Assembly: GCF_009877435.1 (NCBI RefSeq)
Contig: NZ_WXEX01000017.1
Location: 1-51,750, forward strand
Source: Heliomicrobium gestii
GTDB taxonomy: Bacteria > Bacillota > Desulfitobacteriia > Heliobacteriales > Heliobacteriaceae
Length of the DNA: 51,750 nt
Direction: 5' to 3'
Part shown: positions 1 through 7,968 of the stretch, piece by piece
Position numbering within the stretch: position 1 is the stretch's first letter
Layout: the number at the start of each line of letters is the position of its first letter
Program-made: the position numbers and the translations under genes
The notes under the pieces: model-generated
The model's database searches: none
Seen by the model: only the letters and a program-made list of their open reading frames with translations
What the model was told of the DNA's origin: nothing

Positions 1-284
1 GCATGAAACGACATGAGAAAGGCATCCTGCGGTGGTTCGTCTCAAACGTTACGAATGGGCTTCAAGAAGGGATCAATAGCGTGATTCAGGCGGCCAAACG
101 TAAAGCGCGAGGGTACCGGTCAGTACGCAACTTTATCTCCATCATTTACCTGGTTGCAGGTGATTTGTGTAGCACCGGCGAGAAGTTGATACATTTTCAC
201 CAAACAAATGTTCACCCACACAAAATAGCGAAGAGCCATTTTTTTCATCAAGTAACATCTGTTGCCCCCCCTATTAAGATTTGA
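1..284 (+). pseudogene. ISL3-family transposase, C-terminal end (cut by window edge)
   Basis: The frame is open from the left edge and contains the conserved ISL3 transposase C-terminus: a TNGLQEGINS stretch followed by a basic KRKARGYR stretch and a hydrophobic FISIIYL segment. In this family the protein normally stops shortly after that segment. Here the frame continues through the right inverted repeat (about 211-237) into flanking DNA and stops at 284, so the native stop seems lost or shifted, or the IS is decayed. Most of the gene lies outside the window, so intactness cannot be judged. It would catalyse DDE-type transposition of the element. Its position beside the MFS/LysR pair marks this end as accessory DNA. 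Confidence 0.75.
211..237. mobile_element. Right terminal inverted repeat of the ISL3-type element
   Basis: Read on the minus strand the segment starts GGCTCTTCGCTATTTTGTG, which is the usual look of an ISL3-family terminus (GGCTCTTC start). The transposase fragment ends at the expected distance inside it. The AT-rich bases from 238 (attttttt) would be the start of the 8-bp target duplication, but the left end is outside the window, so this cannot be confirmed. Confidence 0.7.
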
Positions 285-1479
285 GGAAAATTATTCTTCT
301 AGCTGCTTTACCCGTCGCAAGCCAAGCAAATGTCAACAGCAGCAACGTCCCTACCGCTCCCCAATAAGCCGCATAGGCTTGTACAAATGTGTTAAGAAGA
401 TAACCGAGAAACGGCCCCATCGCGGCGCCGAAATCAATGGCAATCGAATAAGCGGTCAGCACGAGGAGTTTCGAGGAAGATGACGCTGCATCTGAAGCGA
501 TCGCATCAGTAATCGTGGTCAGCGCGGTTGCTGCCAGTTGGATACCGATGACGATCAGCAACCATGGGATAATCGGGATATCAAGAGGGAGTAGGGCAAA
601 TAGACAAATCGCCAGTAGCAATGATGCGATGAGGACCATTCCCCGGCCATAACGCCCATCCGATATTTTCCCAACCCAAGGAGCTAACCAGGGTTCCCAC
701 CCCCATCGTATGGCTTGTAGAATCCCTGCGAGAGATGTAGCCCCGAGGGTAAAACCAGCGATATTGATGATGGCGGAGTTATGCGCTTGGACCAGATAAC
801 TCAGGGTTGCCGTGAACATGCCTTGAAAGATCATGGCCACCAGCATTCCAGTGAGTAAGGCCCGAAGGATCATTCGATTTTTCCACAGCACCGATTTATT
901 CGAAGTATTTTCCTCTCCGCTTGTTCGTTTGTCCGTGGAAGTGGGAACCCAGAGCAGAGCGGACGGAATGGATAATAACGTGATCGCGCCAAAGAGCAAG
1001 GCTGTCATGTATAAACCGTAGTAGTCGGCAATGAACCCGCCAGCCAGCATGCCGACGAAGCTGCCCAAGCGATATAAACCATTGAACATCCCCATGGAAT
1101 GGCCTCGGTTCAAATCCGTGGAACAATCGACAATGGCCACATAGGAGCCCAAGCGCAGAAAGGTCCATGCCAAGCCCCAGACGCACCGGATCAGGAGCAA
1201 AGGGAGAAAGCCTTTTACAAATCCGTAGGATAATGTCGTAGCAAACGCCAACGCAGCGGCGAGAAGCACCCCTTGTCGGGTGCTGATTTTTTTGTATAGC
1301 CAACCGACAATTGGATTCAAGGGCAATCGGATCAAACGATTGATAGATAAGAGAACGCCGACTTCCCATAAGGAACTTAGCCCGGCCTCTTGCCAATGGG
1401 TCGGGAGGACAATGTATAGCATGGAGTCGCCGATCAGGCAAACGGCGGTAAGCAGGGCGATGACGATGATCGGTTTCAT
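274..1479 (-). CDS. MFS transporter (drug/metabolite exporter type)
   Basis: The 401-residue protein has about twelve hydrophobic segments with a central hydrophilic loop near residues 190-210, as in a two-bundle major facilitator. After TM2 there is an MFS-like loop (GWLYKKISTRQG), and a second equivalent in the C-terminal half (GKISDGRYGRG). It would be a proton-coupled secondary transporter in the cytoplasmic membrane; substrate unknown. The ATG at 1479 was chosen because the hydrophobic first helix follows at once; the frame is open to 1575, which would add 32 polar residues with no good ribosome binding site. It is divergent from the LysR gene at 1609, the usual arrangement for a regulator and its target. 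Its 3' end lies 37 bp from the IS end. Confidence 0.85.
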   Translation of the reverse strand: MKPIIVIALLTAVCLIGDSMLYIVLPTHWQEAGLSSLWEVGVLLSINRLIRLPLNPIVGWLYKKISTRQGVLLAAALAFATTLSYGFVKGFLPLLLIRCVWGLAWTFLRLGSYVAIVDCSTDLNRGHSMGMFNGLYRLGSFVGMLAGGFIADYYGLYMTALLFGAITLLSIPSALLWVPTSTDKRTSGEENTSNKSVLWKNRMILRALLTGMLVAMIFQGMFTATLSYLVQAHNSAIINIAGFTLGATSLAGILQAIRWGWEPWLAPWVGKISDGRYGRGMVLIASLLLAICLFALLPLDIPIIPWLLIVIGIQLAATALTTITDAIASDAASSSSKLLVLTAYSIAIDFGAAMGPFLGYLLNTFVQAYAAYWGAVGTLLLLTFAWLATGKAARRIIFLKS

Positions 1480-1608
1480 TTTAGAATCAACGAGGTGGAT
1501 AGGCCATCCGCTCCTTTCCCGCCAACTGTAATCTATTGAAGAGCGCCATGTAAAACGCATAATTCCGTGATACAATATCGAAAAGTTCTATATTTGAAGG
1601 GGAAAGAC

Positions 1609-2511
1609 ATGGACACATTGGGCATCGAGGCATTTCTGGCGATTATCCAAACGCGAAGCCTGACCAAGGCAGCGGAACTGCTTCATCTGTCACAATCGAC
1701 GGTCAGTTATCGGCTGCAGGGTTTAGAGCGATCATTGGGCGCAACGTTGGTCGAACGCAGGAAAGGCGTCCCGACGATCAGCTTGACGCCTTTCGGAGAA
1801 AGCTTTGTTACCTTAGCGGAACGGTGGAATATGCTAAAAAGGGAAATTACCCTGTTACAGTCCACAGGCCCGCAGGTTTGCCTAACGATCGGCGCCGCGG
1901 ACAGTTTGAATGTGTATGTATTGCCACCGCTTTATCAGATCTTCAGTCAACAATGCCCCTCCGTTCGTTTGCAGATTTGTACGCAACATACGATGGAGTC
2001 CTATGAGAGCATGGAGCGCAAAGAAATCGATGTGGCCTTTGTAAAGATGGAGAGGGTGGCGCCCGGCATCGTCGTTGAGCCCTTTTATGTGGACGAGATG
2101 GTGGTCGTTCGACGCCGAGGAGAAGAGAGAACACCGGCGGATATTGTTTCACCGCTCGAATTAGACTGCCAACAGCAGATCTATTTCAACTGGGGGCCAT
2201 CCTATCAGATGTGGCACGACCGGTGGTGGGATGCCAACAGCCCCTCTTGCCTCCAAGTCGATGCTGCCGCACTGATCTTTTCGCTGATGTGGGATGCGCG
2301 CCAATGGGCGATTGTCCCCCAATCGATCGCAAAGGCATGTGCCCAGAAGGATGTATTTGTCGTCCAAAGGCTTTCCGATCCCCCGCCGCCGAGGGTCTGT
2401 TATCAACTCACCCCGAAAACCCCAGATCCTGTCAAAGCATCGGCCATCGATCGGCTCAACCAGTTTGTTCAGTCGATTTTCCCTCCCAACAACACGCAGC
2501 AGGGGCGTTGA
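1609..2511 (+). CDS. LysR-family transcriptional regulator
   Basis: This 300-residue protein has an N-terminal winged helix-turn-helix (about 1-62: SLTKAAELLHLSQSTVSYRL) and a C-terminal type-2 periplasmic-binding-like effector domain, the standard LysR build and length. The ATG at 1609 is preceded by GAAGGGGAAAGAC; a TTG/ATT-side extension to 1567 has no Shine-Dalgarno. It is divergent from the MFS exporter with a 129-bp gap that also would carry the LysR binding sites, so it probably controls the exporter. The effector is unknown. Confidence 0.9.
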   Translation: MDTLGIEAFLAIIQTRSLTKAAELLHLSQSTVSYRLQGLERSLGATLVERRKGVPTISLTPFGESFVTLAERWNMLKREITLLQSTGPQVCLTIGAADSLNVYVLPPLYQIFSQQCPSVRLQICTQHTMESYESMERKEIDVAFVKMERVAPGIVVEPFYVDEMVVVRRRGEERTPADIVSPLELDCQQQIYFNWGPSYQMWHDRWWDANSPSCLQVDAAALIFSLMWDARQWAIVPQSIAKACAQKDVFVVQRLSDPPPPRVCYQLTPKTPDPVKASAIDRLNQFVQSIFPPNNTQQGR

Positions 2512-2542
2512 CGAATGGGGAAAGACGATGGTACATTGATAA

Positions 2543-2554
2543 GTGTATATACAC
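2543..2554. promoter_or_regulatory. Perfect 12-bp palindrome, candidate MarR operator
   Basis: GTGTATATACAC is a perfect inverted repeat located 33-45 bp upstream of the MarR start codon. MarR proteins bind short AT-rich palindromes and commonly repress their own operons, so this is a plausible autoregulatory site. No binding evidence exists here. Confidence 0.4.
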
Positions 2555-2587
2555 GAATTACGCCAACCCGGAAGGTCGATACTCATC

Positions 2588-3031
2588 ATGACGCACATTC
2601 AAAACGGCTATCCTCACCCCCCGAGCCCATGTAACTGCATGAACGTCCGCCGGGCTTCTCGGGCTGTCACCCAATTCTATGATGAGGTTTTACAGCCGAG
2701 CGGTCTCACGACGGCCCAGATGGCGCTTCTGCGAAATCTGGATCAGCAAGAGCCGATGACCATGAGCGAACTGGCCAAAACGATGCGGATTGATCGCACC
2801 ACTTTAAACCGCAATCTGAAGCCCTTGGCCGATGCCGGACTCATCGCCGTCAACCCCGGCAAAGACTCGCGCACCCGAGTGGTCACGCTCACCGCAACAG
2901 GGCATGCGTTGCTCGGGAGGGCGTGGGCGCTATGGGAAGAGGCGCAAGCATCGATCCAAGAATACATGGGGGAAGAGGAGCTTGCTAAACTGACAGAACT
3001 GCTGTCAAAGCTAGAGGCCCTTGCACCGTGA
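2588..3031 (+). CDS. MarR-family transcriptional regulator
   Basis: A 147-residue winged-helix regulator. The recognition region is clear (TMSELAKTMRIDRTTLNRNL, about residues 56-75) followed by the wing (GKDSRTRVVTLTATG) and a C-terminal dimerisation helix. The N-terminus carries a CNC motif just before NVRRASRAV; paired cysteines there could be redox-active, which is inference. Start ATG 2588 is chosen over the upstream GTG at 2543, which falls inside a palindrome and lacks a ribosome binding site. The stop codon lies 20 bp before the start of the Old Yellow Enzyme gene, so the two form an operon and the flavoenzyme substrate or a related electrophile may be the inducer. Confidence 0.9.
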   Translation: MTHIQNGYPHPPSPCNCMNVRRASRAVTQFYDEVLQPSGLTTAQMALLRNLDQQEPMTMSELAKTMRIDRTTLNRNLKPLADAGLIAVNPGKDSRTRVVTLTATGHALLGRAWALWEEAQASIQEYMGEEELAKLTELLSKLEALAP

Positions 3032-3051
3032 AGAAAAAAGGAGAGGATCCC

Positions 3052-4146
3052 ATGAAATCGTTGTTTGATCCAACGACACTGGCCGGCATGCAACTGAAAA
3101 ATCGCTTCATCCGGTCGGCCACGCACGATGGCGTCGCCGATGCAAGCGGACACATGACTGACGCGCTCCTTCAGATTTATGAAAATCTGGCGAAAGGCGG
3201 CGTTGGCGCCATGATCACGGGGCTCGCCTATGTCAGCGACCTGGAACAGCCGATAACGGGACAGATGGGCATCTATGACGATTCATTTATCGATGACTAT
3301 AAAGGGCTGACGGAAACGGTCCATCGGTACGATGCGAAAATCATCCTGCAAATCGCTTGCATGGGGTCTCAGACTTTTCCTGCCCATGGCAAGATCATGT
3401 GGGGGCCGAGCGCCGTGGAAGATCTCTTCTATAAGACGACCCCGCAGGAAATGAGCGTCGAAGACATTCGACTCGCCCAAAGGGCCTTTGCCGATGCGGC
3501 GCTCCGGGCGAAACAGGCGGGCTTTGACGGTGTTCAAATCCATGGCGCCCATGGCTATCTGCTCAGTAAATTCCTGACGCCCCACTATAACCGCAGGACC
3601 GATGGCTATGGCGGCGGCATCGAGAACCGGTCCAGGATGGTCATCGAGACCTATCAGGCCATTCGGGAGAAGGTGGGCCCCGAGTACCCCGTTCTCACCA
3701 AAATCAATGGTGACGATTTTATGGATCAGGGGATGACCTTTTCGGAAAGCCGGTATGTCTGCGAGCGGTTGGCCGAATTGGGGATCGACGCCATCGAAAT
3801 CAGCGGTGGCTTGGGTTCGTCGAGACCGAATGAGGGGACCGTACGGACCATCACGACCGAACAAGAATCCTACTTTCGGTCCTATGCGGCGCAAGTCGCC
3901 GAGGAGATCGATGTTCCGGTGATCCTGGTGGGAGGCAACCGAAATGTTGCCGCATTGACGGATCTGATCAATCAAACCGCCATCGAATACATATCCCTTT
4001 GCCGGCCGCTGATCCGGGAGAGCGATCTGGTGAACCGCTGGCAGAGCGGGGACGTGACCAGCCCACTCTGCGTTTCTTGCAACAAATGCTTCCGTCGCGG
4101 AGGAACGGTCTGCGTATTTCATCGGAAGAAGAAAGGCCTGTCGTGA
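3052..4146 (+). CDS. NADH:flavin oxidoreductase, Old Yellow Enzyme family
   Basis: A 364-residue TIM-barrel flavoprotein. The start LFDPTTLAGMQLKNRFIRSAT and the HGAHGYLLSKFLTPHYNRR block (about residues 164-182) are diagnostic for the family that reduces activated C=C bonds with FMN. The C-terminus has four cysteines, CVSCNKC then a further C about nine residues on, resembling the iron-sulfur ligand region found in 2,4-dienoyl-CoA-reductase-like members, but the second large FAD/NADH domain of those enzymes is missing. Start ATG 3052 follows AAAAGGAGAGGATCCC. It is translationally close to the MarR gene (20-bp gap) and probably controlled by it. Substrate unknown. Confidence 0.9.
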   Translation: MKSLFDPTTLAGMQLKNRFIRSATHDGVADASGHMTDALLQIYENLAKGGVGAMITGLAYVSDLEQPITGQMGIYDDSFIDDYKGLTETVHRYDAKIILQIACMGSQTFPAHGKIMWGPSAVEDLFYKTTPQEMSVEDIRLAQRAFADAALRAKQAGFDGVQIHGAHGYLLSKFLTPHYNRRTDGYGGGIENRSRMVIETYQAIREKVGPEYPVLTKINGDDFMDQGMTFSESRYVCERLAELGIDAIEISGGLGSSRPNEGTVRTITTEQESYFRSYAAQVAEEIDVPVILVGGNRNVAALTDLINQTAIEYISLCRPLIRESDLVNRWQSGDVTSPLCVSCNKCFRRGGTVCVFHRKKKGLS

Positions 4147-4308
4147 CGCTTGCGATGAAGCGCGAAAGCGGTTGACCTTGTCGTCAAGTGGTTGGCAGTC
4201 AGGCGGCGCTACGACTTGGAAGCGGTTTTTCTCAATTCAGAGATTGTACGATTTCATGAACGTCGATAATTTGCAGGCGCCATCGGGAGCGTGGAAAGGA
4301 AGACTGCC

Positions 4309-4914
4309 TTGGCGTTAATCACGGAGACTTCTGACCTAGACGCCTACCTCGCTGTTTCGGACGTAATTGATTGGGACAACCCGTCGATCCGCAAAATGGC
4401 CGGACAGTTGTTGGCAGGTAGCCACGATGACGTGGAGATCGTCCGCGCCATGTATCACTTCGTCCGAGACGAGATTGCCCACTCGGCCGACATCGGCGGG
4501 CAGGTCGTCACCTGCAAGGCCTCGGAAGTGCTTGAACACCGCCAGGGGATCTGTTACGCCAAAGCCCATCTGCTGGCGGCCTTGCTCAGATGCGCCGGGA
4601 TCCCGGCGGGCTTTTGTTATCAAAGGCTGCTGTTGGATGATGAGCAGATGCCCTGGCTGGTCGTGCATGGGCTGAACGCGGTGTACATCGGAAGGGAAAA
4701 GAAGTGGATCCGTCTCGACGCCCGGGGAAACAAGGCGGGTGTGGAAGCCGAGTTTTCCCTGGAGGGGGAGAAGCTGGCCTTTCCGGTCCGGACGGAATTC
4801 GGCGAATCGGAGGATCTCATGATCTATGCCCAGCCGAGCGAAAAGGTCGTGCAGGCGCTGCAACGCCATCAAACGGTGGCGGCCCTGTTCGCGAACCTTC
4901 CGTCGGAAATATGA
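4309..4914 (+). CDS. Transglutaminase-like cysteine protease-fold protein
   Basis: A 201-residue cytoplasmic protein with the transglutaminase-like core: catalytic Cys in GICYAKAHLLAALLR, His in VVHGLNAVY and Asp in RLDARGNK, in the right order and spacing. Members act as peptidases, amidases or are uncharacterised; no specific reaction can be assigned. A TTG at 4309 is preferred as start because AAAGGAAG lies six bases before it; the GTG at 4291 would add six residues but has poor spacing to any Shine-Dalgarno. No signal peptide is seen. It stands alone, about 160 bp after the flavoenzyme gene. Confidence 0.8.
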   Translation: MALITETSDLDAYLAVSDVIDWDNPSIRKMAGQLLAGSHDDVEIVRAMYHFVRDEIAHSADIGGQVVTCKASEVLEHRQGICYAKAHLLAALLRCAGIPAGFCYQRLLLDDEQMPWLVVHGLNAVYIGREKKWIRLDARGNKAGVEAEFSLEGEKLAFPVRTEFGESEDLMIYAQPSEKVVQALQRHQTVAALFANLPSEI

Positions 4915-5071
4915 AGGAACTGGCCGACGGGTTTGCCATGTTGGCGCCCATCTACCACTTCTTTTTAGGATTGAGAAGAGCGAGGCCATGACGCCGGTCG
5001 ACGAGAGCCTGGCAATTATTTGGCGCTGCTTGTTCGTTTGTAAAAAGAAGGACTTTCTCAAAAAGCTGTAG
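4912..5071 (+). pseudogene. Possible methyltransferase N-terminal remnant and tiny ORF
   Basis: An ATG at 4912 overlaps the stop of the transglutaminase-like gene and encodes about 26 residues (starting MKELADGFAMLAPIYHFF) that resemble the start of a UbiE-type SAM methyltransferase, where a conserved F..IAP.YD..F pattern occurs. It stops at 4991 with none of the SAM-binding motifs. A second short frame (4988-5071, 27 codons) follows with a weak GAGCGAGG. I read this as the decayed head of a once co-transcribed methyltransferase gene, with low certainty. Confidence 0.3.
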
Positions 5072-5237
5072 AAGAATGTCGAATATTGAATTGATGTTTA
5101 AAATTAAATTGTGTGTGAAAGGACGTGTTGGACGAGAGAGACGCGAAAAAAAGAGTCAAGGTCCCTTAGACCGGGGTTCAAGTAACCACGACGTCAGTGA
5201 CATCGATGCACAACATACGTGAAGGGACTTGAGTGGA
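4915..5237. other. Intergenic stretch before the CHASE3 chemoreceptor
   Basis: Apart from the remnant above, the stretch is AT-rich around 5080-5110 and then holds unremarkable sequence. No convincing promoter, terminator or riboswitch was recognised; in particular no cyclic-di-GMP riboswitch core was found although a chemoreceptor follows. Confidence 0.4.
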
Positions 5238-6962
5238 ATGAACTTTCGTTATCTCCCAATCGGAAAAAAGCTATACCTGGGCTTCGGTCTGGTAACAGTG
5301 CTCATGCTTTCGGTGATCGTATTTTCCTATATCCAGTTTGTCGCCGAGTCCGATGCGGTGGCGATAAACGTGCACACCTACGAGGTCATGCGCGAAGCTG
5401 ACGGGATGTTGACCAGTTTAGTCAACATGGAAACGGGTGAACGCGGGTATGCCCTCACGGGAAAGGAAGAGTTTCTGGAACCCTATAACAGCGGCAAGTC
5501 CAGCTTCCAGCAGCATTTTGATAAGATCAAACAACTGACGTCGGATAACCCCAAACAGCAGGATCGACTTACCCTCTTGACCAAGCAAGAAAAGGAATGG
5601 CTACAGGCCGAGGCGGATCGGCTGATTGAATTGCGGCGTCAAGCGGGCGCCGGTCAAGCGAAACTGGAAGACGTCCTCGCCTTTGTGCAGGCGGGAAAAG
5701 GCAAGCAGAGCATGGACGGCATGCGCAAGCTCCTAGCCGACATCAATGCGGAGGAAAGCAACCTCTTGGTCAAGCGCACCGACGAACTTCACAAGACCGA
5801 GGCGAAGACCAAGCTAACCATGCTTGGCGGCGGCGCCGTGGGCGGCCTGCTCGCCTTTCTCTTCGCTTTTTTGATCACCGGCGTCATTACCAAACCGGTC
5901 AATCTTCTGTATGAAGAACTGACGAAACTGGCCCAAAACGGCGGCGATCTGCGGCAAAAGATCCAAGTGGACGCCAAAGATGAGATCGGCGATTTGGCGA
6001 AGGCGATCAATCAGTTTTTAGCCGACCTCCGGGGGATCATGAGCCAGGTGCTGTCGGGCGCCGAGAATGTCTCCACATCCACATCCGAACTGAGCGCCAG
6101 CGCCGGGCAATCGGCGCAAGCGATCAATCAGGTCGCCGCTTCGATTACCGATGTGGCCCAAGGGGCCGATAAGCAGGTCCATGCGGTCAGTGAAGCCACG
6201 GCGGTCATCGAAGAGATGTCCGCCGGTATTCAGCAGGTGGCCACCAATGCCAATGCCGTCTCCACTGTCGCCGAAAAAACAGCCAAAGCGGCAGCAGAAG
6301 GCGATAAATCGGTCAACGCGGCCATGAACCAGATGGGCAGCATTGAAAAAACCGTCTCCAGTTCGGCTCAGGTGGTGACAAAGCTTGGCGAACGCTCGAA
6401 AGAGATCGGCCAGATTGTCGATACGATTTCCGGGATCGCCGGACAGACCAACCTCCTGGCGTTGAACGCGGCCATCGAGGCGGCGCGCGCCGGCGATCAA
6501 GGCAAAGGGTTTGCTGTTGTCGCCGAAGAGGTGCGCAAGTTGGCGGAACAGTCCCAGGAGGCGGCCCAGCGGATTGCGCGATTGATCTCGGAAATCCAGG
6601 TCGAGACGAGCCAGGCCGTGGTGGCGATGCAGGACGGAAGCCGTGAAGTGAGAGTCGGCGCCGATGTGATGAACAGCGCCGGAAAAGCCTTCAAAGAGAT
6701 CGTCACGCTCATCGATCAAGTTTCGTCCCAGGTCAGCGAGATCTCTGCGGCCATCCAGCAGATGGCCTCGGGGAGCCAGCAGATCGTCACCTCGGTGAAA
6801 GACATCGACCGTTTTAGCAAGGACGCCGCCGGCCAGACACAAACCGTGTCGGCGGCGACGGAGGAACTGTCCGCATCGATCGAACAAATCTCCTCTTCCA
6901 GTGAAGAGTTAGAGAAAATGGCCGATGAACTAAAGGCCGCTGTCAACAAGTTCAAGGTGTGA
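5238..6962 (+). CDS. Methyl-accepting chemotaxis protein with CHASE3 sensor domain
   Basis: A 574-residue transmembrane chemoreceptor. TM1 is about residues 9-30; the extracytoplasmic part has the CHASE3 signature [22 protein letters not shown]2 is about 196-220, followed by a HAMP domain ([18 protein letters not shown]...) and a long coiled-coil signalling domain. The hairpin tip that contacts CheA and CheW is intact ([22 protein letters not shown] in outline). It would relay an unknown extracellular or membrane signal to the flagellar motor. The ATG at 5238 is preferred; a TTG nine bases earlier is possible but too close to GAAGGGAC. No C-terminal CheR-tether pentapeptide is seen. The gene appears monocistronic, with a terminator-like hairpin at 7012. 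Confidence 0.93.
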   Translation: MNFRYLPIGKKLYLGFGLVTVLMLSVIVFSYIQFVAESDAVAINVHTYEVMREADGMLTSLVNMETGERGYALTGKEEFLEPYNSGKSSFQQHFDKIKQLTSDNPKQQDRLTLLTKQEKEWLQAEADRLIELRRQAGAGQAKLEDVLAFVQAGKGKQSMDGMRKLLADINAEESNLLVKRTDELHKTEAKTKLTMLGGGAVGGLLAFLFAFLITGVITKPVNLLYEELTKLAQNGGDLRQKIQVDAKDEIGDLAKAINQFLADLRGIMSQVLSGAENVSTSTSELSASAGQSAQAINQVAASITDVAQGADKQVHAVSEATAVIEEMSAGIQQVATNANAVSTVAEKTAKAAAEGDKSVNAAMNQMGSIEKTVSSSAQVVTKLGERSKEIGQIVDTISGIAGQTNLLALNAAIEAARAGDQGKGFAVVAEEVRKLAEQSQEAAQRIARLISEIQVETSQAVVAMQDGSREVRVGADVMNSAGKAFKEIVTLIDQVSSQVSEISAAIQQMASGSQQIVTSVKDIDRFSKDAAGQTQTVSAATEELSASIEQISSSSEELEKMADELKAAVNKFKV

Positions 6963-7011
6963 GTCTTTCGCAACGCCACCCAAGCAGCGTGTGCAGTGGA
7001 GGCAGGGGGAG

Positions 7012-7040
7012 GGCGGTTTCAGCGATGAAGCCGTCTTTTC
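7012..7040 (+). terminator. Terminator-like hairpin after the CHASE3 chemoreceptor
   Basis: A nine-base stem (GGCGGTTTC / GAAGCCGTC, with two G-U pairs) and six-base loop are followed by TTTT, 50 bp after the chemoreceptor stop. Confidence 0.55.
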
Positions 7041-7080
7041 TTCTGCCTGCCCGCCATAGGCGTTGTCTGTAAGGGGAAGT

Positions 7081-7217
7081 CCCGAACGCTGAATCTGGCT
7101 AAAGCGGGGGTGTTCGTCCTGTGGCGAGGCCGAAGCAAGTTGAGAACTTCACACCGCACTCAAGTAAAATACAGATGAAACAAACTCGCCCAAGAAAATA
7201 CGCTGCCATTGGGCGAG
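7081..7217. other. Non-coding stretch with consecutive hairpins, candidate structured RNA
   Basis: The gap between the chemoreceptor and the next gene (6963-7306) is richer in structure than usual. CGAAC/GTTCG pairs 7083-7087 with 7112-7116; AAGTT/AACTT pairs 7137-7141 with 7145-7149 and is enclosed by TGTG/CACA (7120-7123 with 7150-7153); a perfect nine-base CTCGCCCAA/TTGGGCGAG hairpin spans 7185-7217. I do not recognise a known family. It could be a leader RNA of the downstream gene, a free RNA or a remnant of an element. Confidence 0.3.
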
Positions 7218-7306
7218 AAGGAACAGCCCGGCATTCGTCCAATACTACGATTGTCAGGGGTTATCTTTGTAAGACTGATGACAGAGAGGAGGCGAGGTGG
7301 TTGCCC

Positions 7307-7801
7307 ATGGAAGAGAAAATGGTTCCTCTTGACGCGGCCCAGCGGGAAGTGCGCAAAATGGCCGACATGATGGCGGCGCTTTACCGGCATTTTTCTCAGG
7401 AGATCATCGATGCGGTCGGGGAAGCAAAGGGCGTTGAGATCATCCAGAATGCCGTATGGCGTTACGGCCAGGAACGGGGTCGGCAGCACCGCGAAAAGGT
7501 GCTCGGGCAGGGTTTTCCGGACGAGCCGGAAAGTTACACCAAGCTCCCCGATTTGCCCGCCTTTGGTTGGGATGTGGAAAAACTTTCAGCGACGAATCCA
7601 TCCCACGTCCGCGTGACCTACTGCCCTTTCGCCGCCCACTGGAAGGAGAAGGGCTTTCAAAAGATCGGCCGCCTTTATTGCGCCGTCGATCAAGCGAAGT
7701 ACAGCGCCTTTCATGAAAACAGCGATTATGCCCATCTCCAGAACACCTTGGACGGTGATGACTGCTGCGAGATGATATGCAGAAAAAAAGTCGAGCCATA
7801 A
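7307..7801 (+). CDS. L-2-amino-thiazoline-4-carboxylate hydrolase family protein
   Basis: A 164-residue cytoplasmic protein. The C-terminal half carries the features of the ATC-hydrolase family: TYCPFAAHWKEKG, then LYCAVDQAKYSAFH, then DGDDCCEM near the end, with conserved cysteines that may bind metal or act in catalysis. Known members include enzymes of L-cysteine formation from thiazolines; many homologues in Clostridia have no known substrate, so the reaction here is open. Start ATG 7307 was chosen because it follows GAGGTGG with good spacing and the 62 residues upstream in the frame are not conserved-looking. It is followed by a strong terminator and has no operon partners. Confidence 0.7.
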   Translation: MEEKMVPLDAAQREVRKMADMMAALYRHFSQEIIDAVGEAKGVEIIQNAVWRYGQERGRQHREKVLGQGFPDEPESYTKLPDLPAFGWDVEKLSATNPSHVRVTYCPFAAHWKEKGFQKIGRLYCAVDQAKYSAFHENSDYAHLQNTLDGDDCCEMICRKKVEP

Positions 7802-7813
7802 TCGTGCCATAGC

Positions 7814-7862
7814 AAAGAGGGAACCCTTCCGGAATCAACCGGAGGCGTTCCCTCTTTTTTTC
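7814..7862 (+). terminator. Rho-independent terminator
   Basis: An eleven-base perfect stem, AAAGAGGGAAC (7814-7824) with GTTCCCTCTTT (7847-7857), running into a T-tract. It ends the ATC-hydrolase-like gene and may serve the convergent chemoreceptor gene as well. Confidence 0.85.
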
Positions 7863-7968
7863 ATCTCATCGGTTTGACGTGGCGTGTCGGCGCCGTCTAG
7901 TGTCATCGACACGCCGCCGTCCGGAGTCATCGACCGGCGACTCTTTCGCCCGTGATGCAGCGATCCTG

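Noticed and set aside
5072-5237. Cyclic-di-GMP riboswitch ahead of the CHASE3 chemoreceptor
   Set aside because: The conserved core elements of known classes are not seen; only short local pairings occur.
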